NCBI RefSeq assembly: GCF_018812025.1
Contig: NC_063054.1
Location: 7,789,082 to 7,853,081, forward strand
From: Megalobrama amblycephala
Lineage: Eukaryota; Chordata; Actinopteri; Cypriniformes; Xenocyprididae
Length of the DNA: 64,000 nucleotides
Direction: 5' to 3'
The translations under genes were made by a program, and so were the position numbers. Shown piece by piece: positions 44,896 to 58,400 of this stretch. The notes below the pieces were generated by a model. The model ran no database searches and was not told the DNA's origin. It saw only the letters and a list, made by a program, of their open reading frames with translations. Within the stretch, counting starts at the first letter, position 1. Every line of letters begins with the position of its first letter.

Positions 44896-45579
44896 CATAT
44901 TAGTATGTATGTTTTTTAAGAGTAATTCATTTTTTAAATGTAGTCATATTATACGATTGTGTATTTGTTAACCTGATTGACATTAGATGTTCACTAGAAA
45001 TCTAATTAGTCTGAATTACTTGAAAAAAATCCCAGTTTATTAACCAGTTTATTCATGATATACAAACATCAACAATTTGACTACGAATCCTAGGCTTCTT
45101 AACATGTTGTAGAAGGAGTTTTAAGTTTATTCCTGCATGTTTTTTCTCTATTCTTTCTTATCAGCTTTATGAAACTTCACCTCTTCAGTGTCCAGCAGGA
45201 GACTGACTCAGATTTAGCCTCTGCAGTTCTACAGACAGTGTTCTGTGACATCATAACATGACTGAAAACAGACGACAGAGGGCAGCAGCAAGCCCAACGT
45301 GTTGTTATGGCAACCAGATTCTTTGCAGCTGACCTGATTGAAAGACAAGTTAGAGTATTAAGAAATAAACTTAAAATGGCAAATAAACAGCTTTCTTTTT
45401 CTGCAAACTATATATTTCATTTTAAAGAAAAAAAATATGTGAGCCTAAACAGCCAAAACTGGAATATAGTTATGTTAGTGTAAATGTGTTTCTTCAAAAG
45501 AGCCAATAGATGGCAATGTGAACCAAGTGGAAGTCAGAAAAAGCCAATTATAGTTTTTTTATTCGCTTTGGTACTATTT
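43811..45579. other. Intergenic DNA with repeat fragments
   Basis: 44065-44250 is a Tc1/mariner-type end (ACAGTTGTGGTCAGAATTAT then TGGCACCCTTGGTAAATATGA). 44340-44670 is a repeat with AAAGGGAACGTCTCAGGCTA at the left and TAGGGAACTATGGTTACAGT at the right, related to 49958-50290. (TA)n lies at 44856-44890. No gene is recognised. Confidence 0.55.
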
Positions 45580-46810
45580 TCACAAGTAAGGTGTACATTT
45601 TCAAAACTCTTAGTACAAAACTCCAAACTGATCACACTTGTAACACAGCTAGTCATTCATTCAAAACCTGATCCCATGCTTTCATTAATTTCATCCACAT
45701 AATCATTGTTTCAAACACAAGACTATTGTAATATGTGAAGAAAGAAAAAAAAAACATTTATTGTAATATGTGACAAACATGAGAACATTTGGTTTAATTA
45801 CCCAAACACAAGAGTATGACCTTCTTTCAATTTAGTACTTTTAACAATCAGTTAATTTAATAGCAAACAATGCAAGATAAACGTTTCAAAGTCACTCTTG
45901 CTGCTGAAATAACTACAGCAACACAGGCTACAGATGCCACATTAGAAAATACACTTATCTAACTTACGTAACATAAAATCCATAATGTTTGTAATAGTAT
46001 CTATGCAGTGTATTATCAAAAGGTGTGATGAAGTATGACACAGTCATGAGGTTTTGCAGAACAGAGTTTGCTAGCAGTACAGTAAATGTTCTCACTGCAC
46101 CATATGACTGAATCTATACTGTAGTTGACCTTTATAAGTGTGAGTTACAGAAATGTGGCAGACCCTACCATCTTTTTACAGTATTACATGGCATACATAC
46201 TGTAATGTAAAATGCTGTATTTGATGCCATCTGTCTCCCTTCTTCTGATGCATCTCTGATCAATCTGATGTTATACAGTCATTGACTGTACTCTATTTTA
46301 CCATACTCTATCCTGCTCTATGTTCATAAATTGCAAATCTCTGTCTGCGTCACACACACACACACACTTTGAACATAGTGTTTATCTTAGATAAATCGAT
46401 TATAATGTAAAAAGAATGCATTACATTTGGTTATCCGTATTGAAAATTGCAAACAAAATAGAAACTATATCTATAGAATCTATCTATAGAAATCTATAGA
46501 TGTACCAAATTATTCATTGATAAACCATTAAGATCAGTTGGATTTAATAACAGACAAATGTATTAAACTGAAAAGTTTGATAGGAATAGCATTATGAAAG
46601 GCAGTTACTATGAATGAAATGTTTATAGATGAAACACTTATTTTGTGTTGTGAAAAGGATACTTTGTGATTTTGTGTATTGTACTAACACAATTGAAAAT
46701 ATGCTGAAATGTTTGAAAAAAGTGCACTTTTGATGATCTGTTGTGATATTAGTTTAGAGTTAGAGTTTTTAAAAATGTAACACTTGCTTGTGAAAATTGC
46801 ACCAAAGCAA
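45580..46810. mobile_element. ~1.2-kb repeat with inverted ends, uninterrupted copy
   Basis: The left end contains ATTTTCACAAGTAAGGTGTA. The right end near 46790 (CACTTGCTTGTGAAAATTGC) is its diverged inverse. 45590-46445 is found again in reverse complement at 53590-55430, for example AACACAGCTAGTCATTCATT and ATAGAGTACAGTCAATGACT in mirrored order. A (CA)n tract lies at 46351-46368. Confidence 0.65.
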
Positions 46811-46919
46811 TTTAAAAACCTGTAATAAACCTTACATCACTTACACATTACACCCATTGATAGCGTTGTTCCAGATGTACACATGCTTTATTTTTTCTAT
46901 TTTATGGTTTCTAATCTGT

Positions 46920-48127
46920 TTTAAGGTGCAATAGGTGATCTGGGAAATGCTAACGTTAGCCTGCTAGCATTGAAAGCATACGATCCCACCCTTGAAAATC
47001 ACCGTCCAAAGTCACGTTTGCTCTCTGCGTCACAAGAGACGATGTTAAATTACCTCATGTCTCAAAGCAAATTACATTTACAATAATAACGAACGTAAAC
47101 AACTAGAGAGCTTGTACCTGACTGCTACAGATTCACTTCGATGTTGATACTGTTGACATGGAAACGCATAATTCAGAGTGAGGATGTGAACAGCTTAGGT
47201 TAGAACGTCACGGGTTGCCATCTCTTAATTACGGTAGTTATGGCGTGAACGCAGCATAAGCTTGTTGTTTTGATTTGGTAGGAACTGTAAAAGGTGGCTG
47301 CTGTTTGTTTGCCGTGCTCCGCGACTGACGTCTGTCTACATAAACTCTGCATAGCATGAAATGAGCTGATGACATATGATGTCTGTGCAAATAGGGTGCA
47401 GTGTTGCCCGATGTACGATAATTATCGTATTTGTACGATAATTTTGACCTCTGTACAATCAATAATGAAAAAAATTCCCATAATGTACGATAATTTCAGA
47501 ATTTTGTGACACTTCAAATGCTGGTCGTTGTAATCATAGGGCTTCTCATAGCGCTACTCATTGATCTAGCTGTGGATGCTACGGCTACCATCATGATTGT
47601 GAGGAGAACATGAATGTGGTGTTAGGCATGTCTTGCATCTCATCTCACGTTAAGTCTTCTCGGCCAATTCATCGTGGAGAATGACTTTCTCTCACGAGCA
47701 CAAGTTGGACATTCCTGTCGTGGCTCTTAGGTCAGTTGTTTCCAAGCTAAGGTTGATAGTTTAGCAATAAAGTATAGAAAATGTGTTTGGACCTTCCAAC
47801 TAAGGTTACTCCTAGTTATTTTGTTTTCTGTTGTGGTAATTTGCAGGTCATGTCAAAAAGTTGTTGGTCTAGATACATAGCTGTATTCTGTACGTTTGAC
47901 TCATGTATGATCATTTTTATCCAAATATGATAAATTTGAGCTTCTGGTACAATACTTGGACTGCTGGACATTTCCAATCTTGCAACACTGGTGTGCGAGG
48001 GTATGTGAAAACATACTTTGACACAGGCAGGTAGGACATTGTGTTATTTAATTAGGACCAAATATAAAGATTGGATGAACATTTTAACAAAAAATGTTTG
48101 TGTAGAGAATCACCTATTGCACCTTTA
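46920..48127. mobile_element. Element with TTAAGGTGCAATAGGTGAT ends
   Basis: The left TTTAAGGTGCAATAGGTGAT and right AATCACCTATTGCACCTTTAA are inverted matches. The 1.2-kb interior has no transposase. It includes a repeated 'gtacgataat' motif at 47412-47490. Confidence 0.8.
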
Positions 48128-48321
48128 AGTTTTATAGACCATGTGGCTGGATGAAGACCATTTATCATTGAAGCAGTTATAAATGTTATGTAAACAACAT
48201 GCAAATTTCATATTTCAAAGCAGCAGTGGAAAGGTTGGAACGGTGTCAAAGGTGGTGTAAATAAAGTTTTGGGCAATTCTGTTTGGCAAAACAAAACAAA
48301 ATGCAAAACATGTGGCTCTGA

Positions 48322-48386
48322 TCATCAATCATGAATAGACCTCACTGGAAATTGAAATTCCAGTGAGGTCTATTCATGATTGATGA
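48322..48386. repeat. Perfect hairpin, 29-bp arms, 7-base loop
   Basis: TCATCAATCATGAATAGACC starts the left arm (48322-48350). The right arm (48358-48386) is its exact reverse complement. The loop is ATTGAAA. Confidence 0.92.
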
Positions 48387-48771
48387 ACAAACAAAACAAC
48401 ATCAAAAACGTCAAAAGATATGCTAATACAGTTCTTTGTAGTACGGGGCACCTAAGGGAAAAAAATAAGAGATGGGGGAATGGAATTATATTTCAAAGCT
48501 TTTGCATTCACTTGAAAAACTTTGTTAGCTAGCAAAACGTCTCCAGTTACTCGCATAAAGGGGCGGTCACACTGCACTTTTCGTTCCATTGACTTCCATT
48601 CAAACACATGCGAATGCATCATATCGGAAACGCAAGCTCATGCGAAAAGTTTCGCATTTCGCTGATTTCCAAAGTTCAAGATTGTTGAACTCTGCAGACA
48701 CATGACCATTAGAAGATCGATACATCACAGCGTGACCTCTTGGCTGAATTAAAAGAAAGATATTTTTGCAG

Positions 48772-49791
48772 TTAAAGGTGCAATATGTATGAATTTTGCA
48801 GTAAAATATCCAAAAACCACTAGGCCAGTGTTATATATTTTGTTCACTTGAGTACTTACAATATAATTACAAAACTATTTTTACATCGTTAGAAAATTGC
48901 AATTTTAACCAAGGCTCCGGGACGCGTGAGGAGTCGACTGTCAATTGCCCGCATTACCCTCAGTTTCCGGTTTTACTTTGTAGAAACCATGGAAACTCCA
49001 AAGACGCTTTAATATTTACATGTTTTAATAGACAAGGGAGCAACCGTTTTGATATATTTATAGACAGAAATCTAATTATTGTTCTATAGCTCAACACGTT
49101 TAGTCTTATTGTTTAAATCTAATTTTCTTAATTTTTTGCGAGTACCATGCTTTACCATGCCTCAGAGAAAAACACTATTTTGTGAAGTAGCTAACATAGC
49201 ATAATCAGATGCAGCTTTATTTATAGTAAGTAATACAGCATTTTCTCCATCACACAATATGTTTTAAAATTAATTGCATGCCATTTATAAACACAAGCCA
49301 TCCAGCATTTAATATGATATTCTAAAATCGATCTATCTTACTGCAGTGTGCAACAAGTGTCTCACAGCAGCCACCAAGTGAACGCACAGAGTAACGTTAT
49401 AACATCATTTTCAACACGCTCAAATGTATCTAATATGATAAACAGAGCTGCGTTACCTCAATTATGACCGGAAAAGCGGAAGCGGTGCCGGCGACTGTGG
49501 CAAAATAAAAGTTCCACTGCTCATGGCGTGTGTTACGCAATCACTCCAGCGGCCTTGTTCAGCTCCCACAAAACTCAGTCCTGCTCTGCTTCATACTACA
49601 GTAACGTTAATAATCACATCCATGACCATGATTTCTTCCCGAGTCCTATCCTGATTCTTTTCCACCGGCTGTGAGGTGAAGGCCACATGTCCCAAGATTC
49701 CGCGCTCAGACTTCATCAAGCTACGCCTTTGTTTTGAATAGGCCTCTAGCAACCTCTAGCGGACAGACAATTTTACATATTGCACCTTTAA
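48772..49791. mobile_element. Element with TTAAAGGTGCAATATGTA ends
   Basis: The left TTAAAGGTGCAATATGTATG matches the inverted right end (TTTTACATATTGCACCTTTAA). The interior carries no recognised coding frame. Confidence 0.8.
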
Positions 49792-51985
49792 GTCAAGTAG
49801 ATATTTTTTTATATATATTTTGAATGTATTGTTGTCTATTTGATGTATGTTGAATTCATGTTTATAGAAAAGATGCTTCAGAGTGTGACATCATATCACG
49901 ACCGTTGCAGTGTCCGAAGAAATTTCATAAGCTCAAAGTCTAGTGTGACCGCTGCTTAACTCTGGTTTCCTGAGAGGAGGGAATGAGACATTACATCAGT
50001 AGCTGACACTATAGGGGAAACACCTTTCTCCAAAAACACTGAGGCCTCATTGAATTGTGCTGATGCAGAGCAGCAGCCAGTACTGTTCGAGCCCACCTCA
50101 CCATATAATGTGCCGCCGAACATTATTTCCTCAGAATCTTTCAACTGAATAGGACAGCTTATCTAAGAAGAGTGATTAATACTGCAGATAACGCAATGTC
50201 TTGTTCCTCCTCTTGAGGAACCAGGGTTACGTGAGTAACCGAAGACGTCCCCTTTCAAGTTTGGTTTACTTGACATTGCATCATTAGCTGACGCTGTGGG
50301 ATCCTATAAAATCACGCCTTAGTATAAACGAGGAGTCAACAGATAACTGCTTGAATGAAACTCAGTCACCCCAATCTAATGTATTTCTATTCAACAGCAG
50401 GAACAGCAAGAGCACCAAACCAATTGAGGGACTCAAACACAACTATTAAAAAAGGTTCAAACATTCACTGATGCTCCAGAAGGAAACACAATGCATTAAG
50501 AGTCAGGGGGTGAAAACTTTTGGAATTTGAAGATCAAGGTAAATTGTATTTATTCTGTCTTCTGAGAAACATGCAAGTATCTTCTGTTGCTTTTGAATGG
50601 CAGTACTAAATGAAAAACAATGATATTTAAACGAAATAAGAAAAATTTGGACATCTTCATCCTGTTCAAAAGTTTTCACCCCCATGTTTTAATGCATCGT
50701 GTTTCCTTCTGGAGCATCAGTGAATGTTTGAACCTTTTTTAATAGTTGTGTTTGAGTCCCTCAGTTGTCCTCAGTGTGAAAACACAGATCTCAAAATCAT
50801 ATGGTCACTGCTGGAAAGGATTCAAATATGCAAAAGACGCTGGAAAACTGAAGAATCTGCAGGACCTGGAGGAATTTTCTGAAGAACAGAGCTCAGTTTA
50901 ACTGTTCAGGACAAACAAGAGACTCATGAAGAACCATCACAAAACAAACATACAGTCGTAGATCATCCAAGTAACCGCACAGTATTAAGAATCAGTGGTT
51001 CACAAACTTTTGAACTGGGTCATTTTAATAAATTCTGATATTTTTTTGTCTTATGGATTATATGTCAACATCTTTTATGTAAAATATCTTACTCAGGACA
51101 GTACTAAATAAAAATAACATGCATTTTGTATGATCTCTTATTTTGTTAACATTTTTCACATTTTCAAAGATTCTGCAAGTGGTTCACATACTTTTTCTTG
51201 CAACTGTATGTTCTGTTGCAAATTTGAACAGTGACAAACTGCTTTGTGTTTTCCTCTATTACACACAGCCTATAAATTAGTTTGCACAAATCTAGTCAAG
51301 CGATGTGCTCAATTATACTGTCATGGGCAACGGTTTATAATCAGCGGGAAAACCCAGATTACACAAATCTTTTAATGATAGTATTTAGCAACACTTGATG
51401 GCAGTGTTTATCTGGGCTAACAGCTATTGTGAAACTATCTTGTTACAGTGGGAAAGCAAAACTGTTTTCTATCATTTCAGTTTGTGGTTTACTTCATTAT
51501 ACATATATGTATTCAGTCCCCTGAATGCATCACACAGCTAGTGGCTTCCAAAAATAGGTCACACTCACACACCACATCTCTCGTCCTCTCTGATTGTGCC
51601 CTTCACAACGATTTGTTTCTAAACTAGCAGGGGGATTCTGTGTTATTTGTTACATCCGTCTAGACTCACACATCAGAGATTGTTCACCTTTTCCGCCGTG
51701 GCTTTGCGTCAGACAGCTGCAGAAAAGTGGGTGAGTCTGGGCTTTTTTTTTTTTTTTTTTTTAACCAGGGAAAAAAAATAGACATGAATGGCATCTGCAG
51801 AGACTCCCAGGCTCAAAATAGATCTGCACAGCCATTAGCTTCACTGCATGATTAGGAACAACTTCCCTTAATTCAAATCCTTGTCCTGATCTCACAGTGT
51901 TGTCCAGTGCAGTTGTGGTACCCACTAGATATTTAAAAACACTATGAAATTTAAAAAAAATCATTATTATTATTATTATTATTGC
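49792..51985. other. Intergenic repeats: stress on a mariner-like hairpin
   Basis: 49958-50290 matches the repeat at 44340 (GGTTTCCTGAGAGGAGGGAA .. CAGGGTTACGTGAGTAACCG). 50421-50767 is a hairpin whose arms pair over about 85 bases (GAGGGACTCAAACACAACTA with its inverse), followed to about 51210 by Tc1-type sequence ending CTTTTTCTTGCAACTGTATG. (T)n lies at 51737-51753 and (TTA)n at 51960-51983. Confidence 0.6.
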
Positions 51986-51987
51986 TT

Positions 51988-52405
51988 AAAGTCCCCCTGT
52001 AGTCAATCATTTTATCCCTTAAAACTAATATTTGATCACCAAAATTACATATTTAAACAGAGACGTGTTCCGAAGATGATGAAAGTCTTACGGGTGTGGA
52101 ATGACATGAGAGTAATTAATGACAGAAATTTCATTTTTGGGTGAACTAACACTTTAATCAAAATAACTTATCCCTTTTGCAGTGACATCTCTTCTCTGAT
52201 GATGTGTTTTCTGGTACGAGGGCAGGACAACCTGTCACTCGCATAAGATCGACCAATAGCAGACCGCAACCATCCAATCAATTCCTGATGGACAAAATCA
52301 AGTCCCGTCCTACATTTTTTCTTGTTCAAGAAGCCGTTTCACTGAGATATTTCACAAGAACAGACTATTATAATTTCCATTTCATGTCTACTTTAAGCAC
52401 TATGA
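51988..52405. mobile_element. Repeat with AAAGTCCCCCTGTAGTCAAT left end
   Basis: It runs from AAAGTCCCCCTGTAGTCAAT to TTTCATGTCTACTTTAA. A fragment of the AGTTCACCC-type repeat (52060-52156, ending TTTTGGGTGAACTAACACTTT) interrupts it. The 109-codon frame at 52204-52533 is a chance frame across this repeat, not a gene. Confidence 0.6.
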
Positions 52406-52539
52406 CAAAAACAATCTGGATGGATGTGATCAGAAAACAAAATGCTTCAGCTTTCAAAAACCCACTCTTACAACATCCCAGTGCTGTAATACCAGAGCTC
52501 TACCCCATGGGGGAGCCTCCAAAGTTAGCTTAAAAAAAA

Positions 52540-53589
52540 AAAACTGCAGCTGTGTTTGAAATCACCCCCATGCCCTCATTCACTATTCCCTACATTACTC
52601 CAGTAATTTAGTCCACTTGAGGGAGTGAATGAAAACGAGTGGTTGAATTCGGACACTGAGTGCACCAAAAGGGCTGCCGCTTTTGCATAGTTTGTGCTTG
52701 CTGTTTAATAATCATTTGAATCTTTGCAAATTGGAAAATTGCAAAATAAATGAAACAATTTATTGTGAACTCTGTCATGGAAACTAGCGTGCATAAATCT
52801 TAATTAAACAATTTGATAATCAATCTAAAAGGAATTTTTACCTGTATGATATTACGCTGTATCCACATTGCACCAGCGGTTTGGAAAATGGATGGACGAT
52901 TCAGCTGCGGGCACACTGTAAAACCAAACAGTGAAATTAATTAAATTAAATGAGTTTGTTTCACTCAAATAATAATGAAAGTTCATTGTACTTAATAGGA
53001 AAAAGTTGTATGAACTCAAAATTTCATTGTAGTAAGCTGAACTTAATATGATTGAGTTGAGCTGCAGCAGATTTCTAATTCCCAGCATGCTTTGCGTCAG
53101 ACCATATAAATAACTGTTGAAATTAAGTGTTATTTTGTGTGTTTTTGCACAAGATTTACATATGGAGATATAAGTTAATGTTTAATGTTGTGTTATGTTG
53201 GGATTCAGGGGGGTTCTGTTACGTTAGTTTTGTAGGGTTACCACTGTGGTGAAGAGTAGAGCCTGTGGTTAGGTTGAGGATGAGCTGCAAAACATTTAAG
53301 ACCACATATGTTGTTTGATTACATTATGATGATTATTATATATGCATCCGCTTCCAGTCAGCCCCGCCCCATGTAATGTCTCTTTGATAGTTATAATAGC
53401 ATGTGTGTTTTTGCTATGTAACATTTAACCAAGATCTGATAACATCCACTATAATGACACCACTACAAATGGCTGTGATGTTTACGTGGCTGGCGTCGTG
53501 TAATGGGGTCTGGCCATTAACTGTATGTAATTAACATTATGATGATTATTATGACATTATGGCCTTGATCCGCTTCCATGGCTCTCAGT
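52540..53589. other. Intergenic DNA, no gene recognised
   Basis: 52910-53090 looks like a dispersed repeat fragment (CACACTGTAAAACCAAACAG .. CCCAGCATGCTTTGCGTC). Elsewhere the sequence is AT-rich and without recognised motifs. Confidence 0.4.
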
Positions 53590-53681
53590 TGCAATTTCCG
53601 ATATGGATAACCAAAAGTAATTAATTTTTTTTACATTATAAGCGATTTATCTTAGATGATAACTATATGTTCAAAGTGTGG

Positions 53682-53721
<40 letters not shown>

Positions 53722-55430
53722 TCTGCAATTTGTGAACATAGAGCAGGATAGAGTACAAAGGAGAGGAAACAATCAATGACTGTATAACATCAGATTGATC
53801 GGAGATGCATCAAAGAAGGGGGACAGATGGCATCATTTTACATTACAGTATGCCATGTGGTACTGTGAACAGATTACCATGGTAGAGACTGCCACGTTAC
53901 TGTAACTCACGCTTATAAAAGTCAACTACAGTATAGATTCAGTCATATGTTACAGTGAGAACATTTACTGTATTGCCAGCGAACTCTGTTCTAGCACAAA
54001 ACTTCATCAATGTGTCATACTTCTTCAAACTTTTTGATAACACACTGAATAGATACTATTATAAACAATATGGATTCAATTACATAAGTAATATTTTCTT
54101 TATTTTTAAGTGTATTTTCTAATGTGGCATCTGTAGCCTGTGTTACTGTAATTATTTCAGCAACAAGGGTGATTTGAAACATTTATCTTGCATTGTTTGC
54201 TATTGAATTAACTGATTGTTAAAAGTACTAAATTGAAAGAAGAACATCTATACATTGCATATACATTGTGGGATACATATTACAATAATCTTGTGTTTGA
54301 AACAATTATTATGTGGACTGAAAATGTGTATAACTGTAATGGGATCAGGTTTTGAAAGAATGGCTAGCTGTGTTACATACAGAAGAGGATTAGGGCCAAG
54401 CAATAATAAAAAAATAAAACCATCTCGAGATTAAAGTTGTTAAATTTCGAGAAAAAACTTGTTAAATTTTGAGAAAAAAGTCGAGATAAAATGTTGAGAA
54501 TAAACTCGTTAAATTACGAGAAAAAGTTGTTAAATTCGAGAAAAAGTCGAGATAAAATGTTGAGAATAAACTCGTTAAATTACGAGAAAAATTCGTTAAA
54601 TTTCGAGAAAAAAGTCGAGATAAAATGTTGAGAATAAACTCGTTAAATTATGTGAAAAAAGTTGTTAAATTACGAGAACAAATTCGTTAAATTATGAGAA
54701 AAATGTCGTTAAATTTCGAGAAAAAAGTCGAGATAAAATGTGAGAATAAATCAATAAATTAACGAATTTATTCTCATAATTTAACGATTTGTTCTCGTAA
54801 TTTAAACTTTTTTCTCGTAATTTAATGACTTTATTTAAATTTTATCTCGACTTTTTTCTCGAAATTTAACGAGTTTTTTCTCGTAATTTAATGAGTTTAT
54901 TCTCAACATTTTATCTCGACTTTTTTCTTGAAATTTAACAAGATTTTTTCGTAATTTAATGAGTTTATTCTCAACATTTTATCTTGACTTCTCGAAATTT
55001 AACGACATTTTTCTCATAATTTAACGAATTTGTTCTCGTAATTGAACGACTTTTTTCTCGTAATTTAATGACTTTATTATCAACATTTTATCTCGACTTT
55101 TTTCTCGAAATTTAAAGTTTTTCTCGTAATTTAATGAGTTTATTTAAATTTTTTCGACTTTTTCTTGAATTTAAAAGTTTTTCTCGTAATTTAATGAGTT
55201 TATAATTTTATCTCGACCTTTTTCTGATATTTAACGAGTTTTTTCTCGAATAAAGTTTATTCTCAACATTTTATTTCAACTTTTTTCTCGAAATTAAACT
55301 TTACTCTCGAGATGGTTTTATTTTTTTATTATTGCTTGGCCCTAATCCTCTTCCGTAGTTAAAGTGTGTCAGTTTGGAGTTTTGAAAATTACACTTGTGA
55401 AAATTACAAAGGGAATTTTAAAAAAAACTG
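53590..55430 (-). mobile_element. Inverted copy of the 45580 repeat, interrupted
   Basis: The reverse complement of 45590-46445 runs from 53590 to 54375 and continues after 55361 (AAGTGTGTCAGTTTGGAGTT, then TTGAAAATTACACTTGTGAA). The gap is exactly the TCGAGA-array element. A (TG)n(AG)n tract at 53684-53720 corresponds to (CA)n at 46351. Confidence 0.7.
54376..55358. mobile_element. Foldback element made of a TCGAGA-type degenerate array
   Basis: The left half is built of 'TTAAATTTCGAGAAAAAAGT' and 'CGAGATAAAATGTTGAGAAT' units and the right half of their reverse complements, meeting near 54755. The termini AGAAGAGGATTAGGGCCAAG and the inverted GGAAGAGGATTAGGGCCAAG match. TTA flanks both ends (54373-54375 and 55359-55361), the 3-bp TWA-type duplication of PIF/Harbinger elements. 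No coding frame. Confidence 0.8.
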
Positions 55431-58400
55431 AACAAAGGTAATATGAGATTTATTAGGCTAACAGGCTAACAGCATGCTAGTATGCTGAGCAGTTAAGAAT
55501 GAGAAATATTTAATTTCACAATCTATGCTTGTCACATAATAAATTGATGCACTAAACACGTTGGTATATTCATTTTGGAGTGACCTATTTTTAAAAGAAA
55601 AATTTATAAGACAGATAATTTTGTCACCACCAGTATGATAGCCTACATTTTAATGGCACTACTCATTTCTGCAAAAAATGTTGTAAAACTCTAAAATAAA
55701 TTCAAGACATCAGGTTATAATGATTGTCTTATGGGGAACACATGATCCAAGATGACTACTAAGCTTTCTTCAATGATACATATGTTATCATCTCCTTAAT
55801 AAGTAAGTATAAGTAAATAAGGACATTTTTTATCACACAATTCTAACTATTTTTTTCTCACAATTTATACCTCACTTATTTTTTCAGAATTGAAATCTAA
55901 ATTCGCAATTGCGAGTTACATTCCAGTTCTTAGGAAAAAGACTGACTTCTTTTCTTAGAATTGCAAGTAGTTTATCTCACAATTCTGACTTCATTACACA
56001 CAATTGCAACTTTTTATCATGCAATTCTAACTTTATATCTCACAATTGCGAATTTATACCAGAATTGCAAGAGGAAAACTCACAATTGCGAGAAAAAAAG
56101 TTAAAATTGTGAAATAAAAAGTCACAATTACCTTTTTTTATATATATTTTATTCAGTGGGTAAACAAGTTTCCATAAGAAGCAGCTAGGAGAACTTGCAA
56201 AAAAAAAAAACCTCTTTCCAGTCGCCGCATTCAGAACCAAAGAAAGCTTCCGCAATAATGTCACCAGAGCTAGTTTGAGTATAATTTGACAAATCTACAA
56301 AGAAAACTGACATGTATGTCAGAAGATCTTTTTTCAAAAATAATTAACAAGTAGGCTATTTATTCTGCTCCACAGACTAGTTCGTAAGACGTAAGTAAAC
56401 ATACGGACATTCGTAAGTCTTAAATATGTAAACACTTACCATGCCATTGCGCATGTACACAAGATACTTTTGAATACGATTGAGAAAATAGTCAGATTAA
56501 AGCATGTACATGCACAATTTATTTCCTATCAAATGGATTATTTCAGGTTTACAACCAAACTTCATTCAGATTGTGCATGTTTACATGTCGGCCATTGATT
56601 ACTAAGCGATAGTTGCATGTAAACTTAGCTATTGTTAGTTCAGGTTACATAATGCATTAACTAATGTTAAAAAATTGAATTTCATTATAAAATGTTATAA
56701 AATGGAATTTGCTTTGTTGCACATGAAAAATAAGGACATATAATGCAATGTGGGCAAATGATGACAGTTTGTAAGCAACTGAATATGAAATCTGCCAAAT
56801 TCCAAACAGGGGAAATCACAAAAAACTGGTTTTAACAAAAGACGAATTCACTAGTCCAAAAATGCAGCTGGATTCCAAATACAGCACGACTGGCCTGCGC
56901 AGATACTCTGTGATGGGGATTTCCACCACCCATCCTCTTTCCTGTTGCTTTGCCCAAAACCCCAGATCTCTTCTTTCAGCACACCAGAGCCGCAGACTTT
57001 TCCCAAACGTTTTGGCTGCAAACTGCAATGGTGTTAAAACCAGAACAGGTCAAATGCTACCATTTCATCATTACTAGACTTTACTGCATTTTCTACATTG
57101 ACAAACATGCACAGTCATTCTGACATTGAACTTGTAGGAAAAAATGCAGAATAGCTAGTTCATATTATTTAAAATCTATCTATCTATATATCTACAGTTT
57201 CGCACGAAAGGGTATCAAAGCCAAACGAGCATGTCTGTGATAGGCTACTTGTTGTATCGTGCTGTGAGAAGAGCGTACTGAAGATAAAACGCTGTTACTC
57301 CCTCAGCTCTGGAAAGTCCCCACCAGCCTGCTCTACAAGCGCAGACCGAAAACTTCTGCAAAGGCAAGAGGTCAGATCTACCCTCACTTTAAGGGTGTGA
57401 ACCGCAAAGCCTGAGCGAGTAGGCATGCCACAAATGGAATCAGTTCTCCCTTTGATAGTGAACACATATTGGGGAGATTTTTGGTATTTTTCTGTTTGGC
57501 TAACCATATTTCAATCCTGTATTTTTGTTTGTGGTGAGACATCGTGTGCAAACGTGCATGCCAGCACACAACAGATATAGTTTAACATAAGCGTAGCCCG
57601 CTTTTGATTTTATAACAACCTGATTCATAATCTGGAATCACAAACAAGTCTTATTGCACAGGGATTCACGTCATTGCATGCGTAAATGGGTTATAATCTC
57701 CCACCTCACACTTCTAAAGGGATTTTGACCAAACAAAAATAAATAAATGAGGGTATAATATACTGAGGAATTAATCAATAAACTAAGTTGTGGTTAGCAA
57801 TACAGGCCGGTGCGGTCACTCCAGACATAAATGAGCTCTCTCATAGAGGACTGTTAGTTGGGGAAATTCAGGGACATTCTGTCCAGCACTAAGCATAGTT
57901 CCAGCATTTCCTCTTCCTGTCAACAGGAACAGCCCAGCACAGCATGCAAGCATTATGAGAACAGAGAGAAATTGTTCTTGCTTTAATGTTTAAACTAAAA
58001 GGTGAAGTGTGTTTATTTGATAATTCAATAGCTTCTCCTATCCCACTTTAGTATGCAGGAACAACTAAAAGTAAGTCTTTCGTAGTTTAATTTCCCCAAA
58101 AAGTGTAAATACTGGCTCTATCACAGTATTGTGTTTGTTTGAACATCTTGACCAGCCCAACACAGCTACTCATTTACTCAACAACTGGTGTGAGTTTGGG
58201 GTGGGGCTAACTGTTTGTATAGCCAATGGCAGACAGGGGGTGGGCTTGAGTCATTAACATTTTACAAATCTGTTTGGTTTTGCTACTCATGCAAAAAAAA
58301 TTACACACTTAATTGCAGTTAACTGGATCAAGTCTTATAGCTACATTTATATGCACACCAGTAGTCTGATTATTGCTAGTAATTAGAGTGAGGAATACTG

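Noticed and set aside
52204..52533. 109-codon plus-strand frame
   Set aside because: It spans the right half of a dispersed repeat and adjacent unique DNA; there is no family motif and no splice support.
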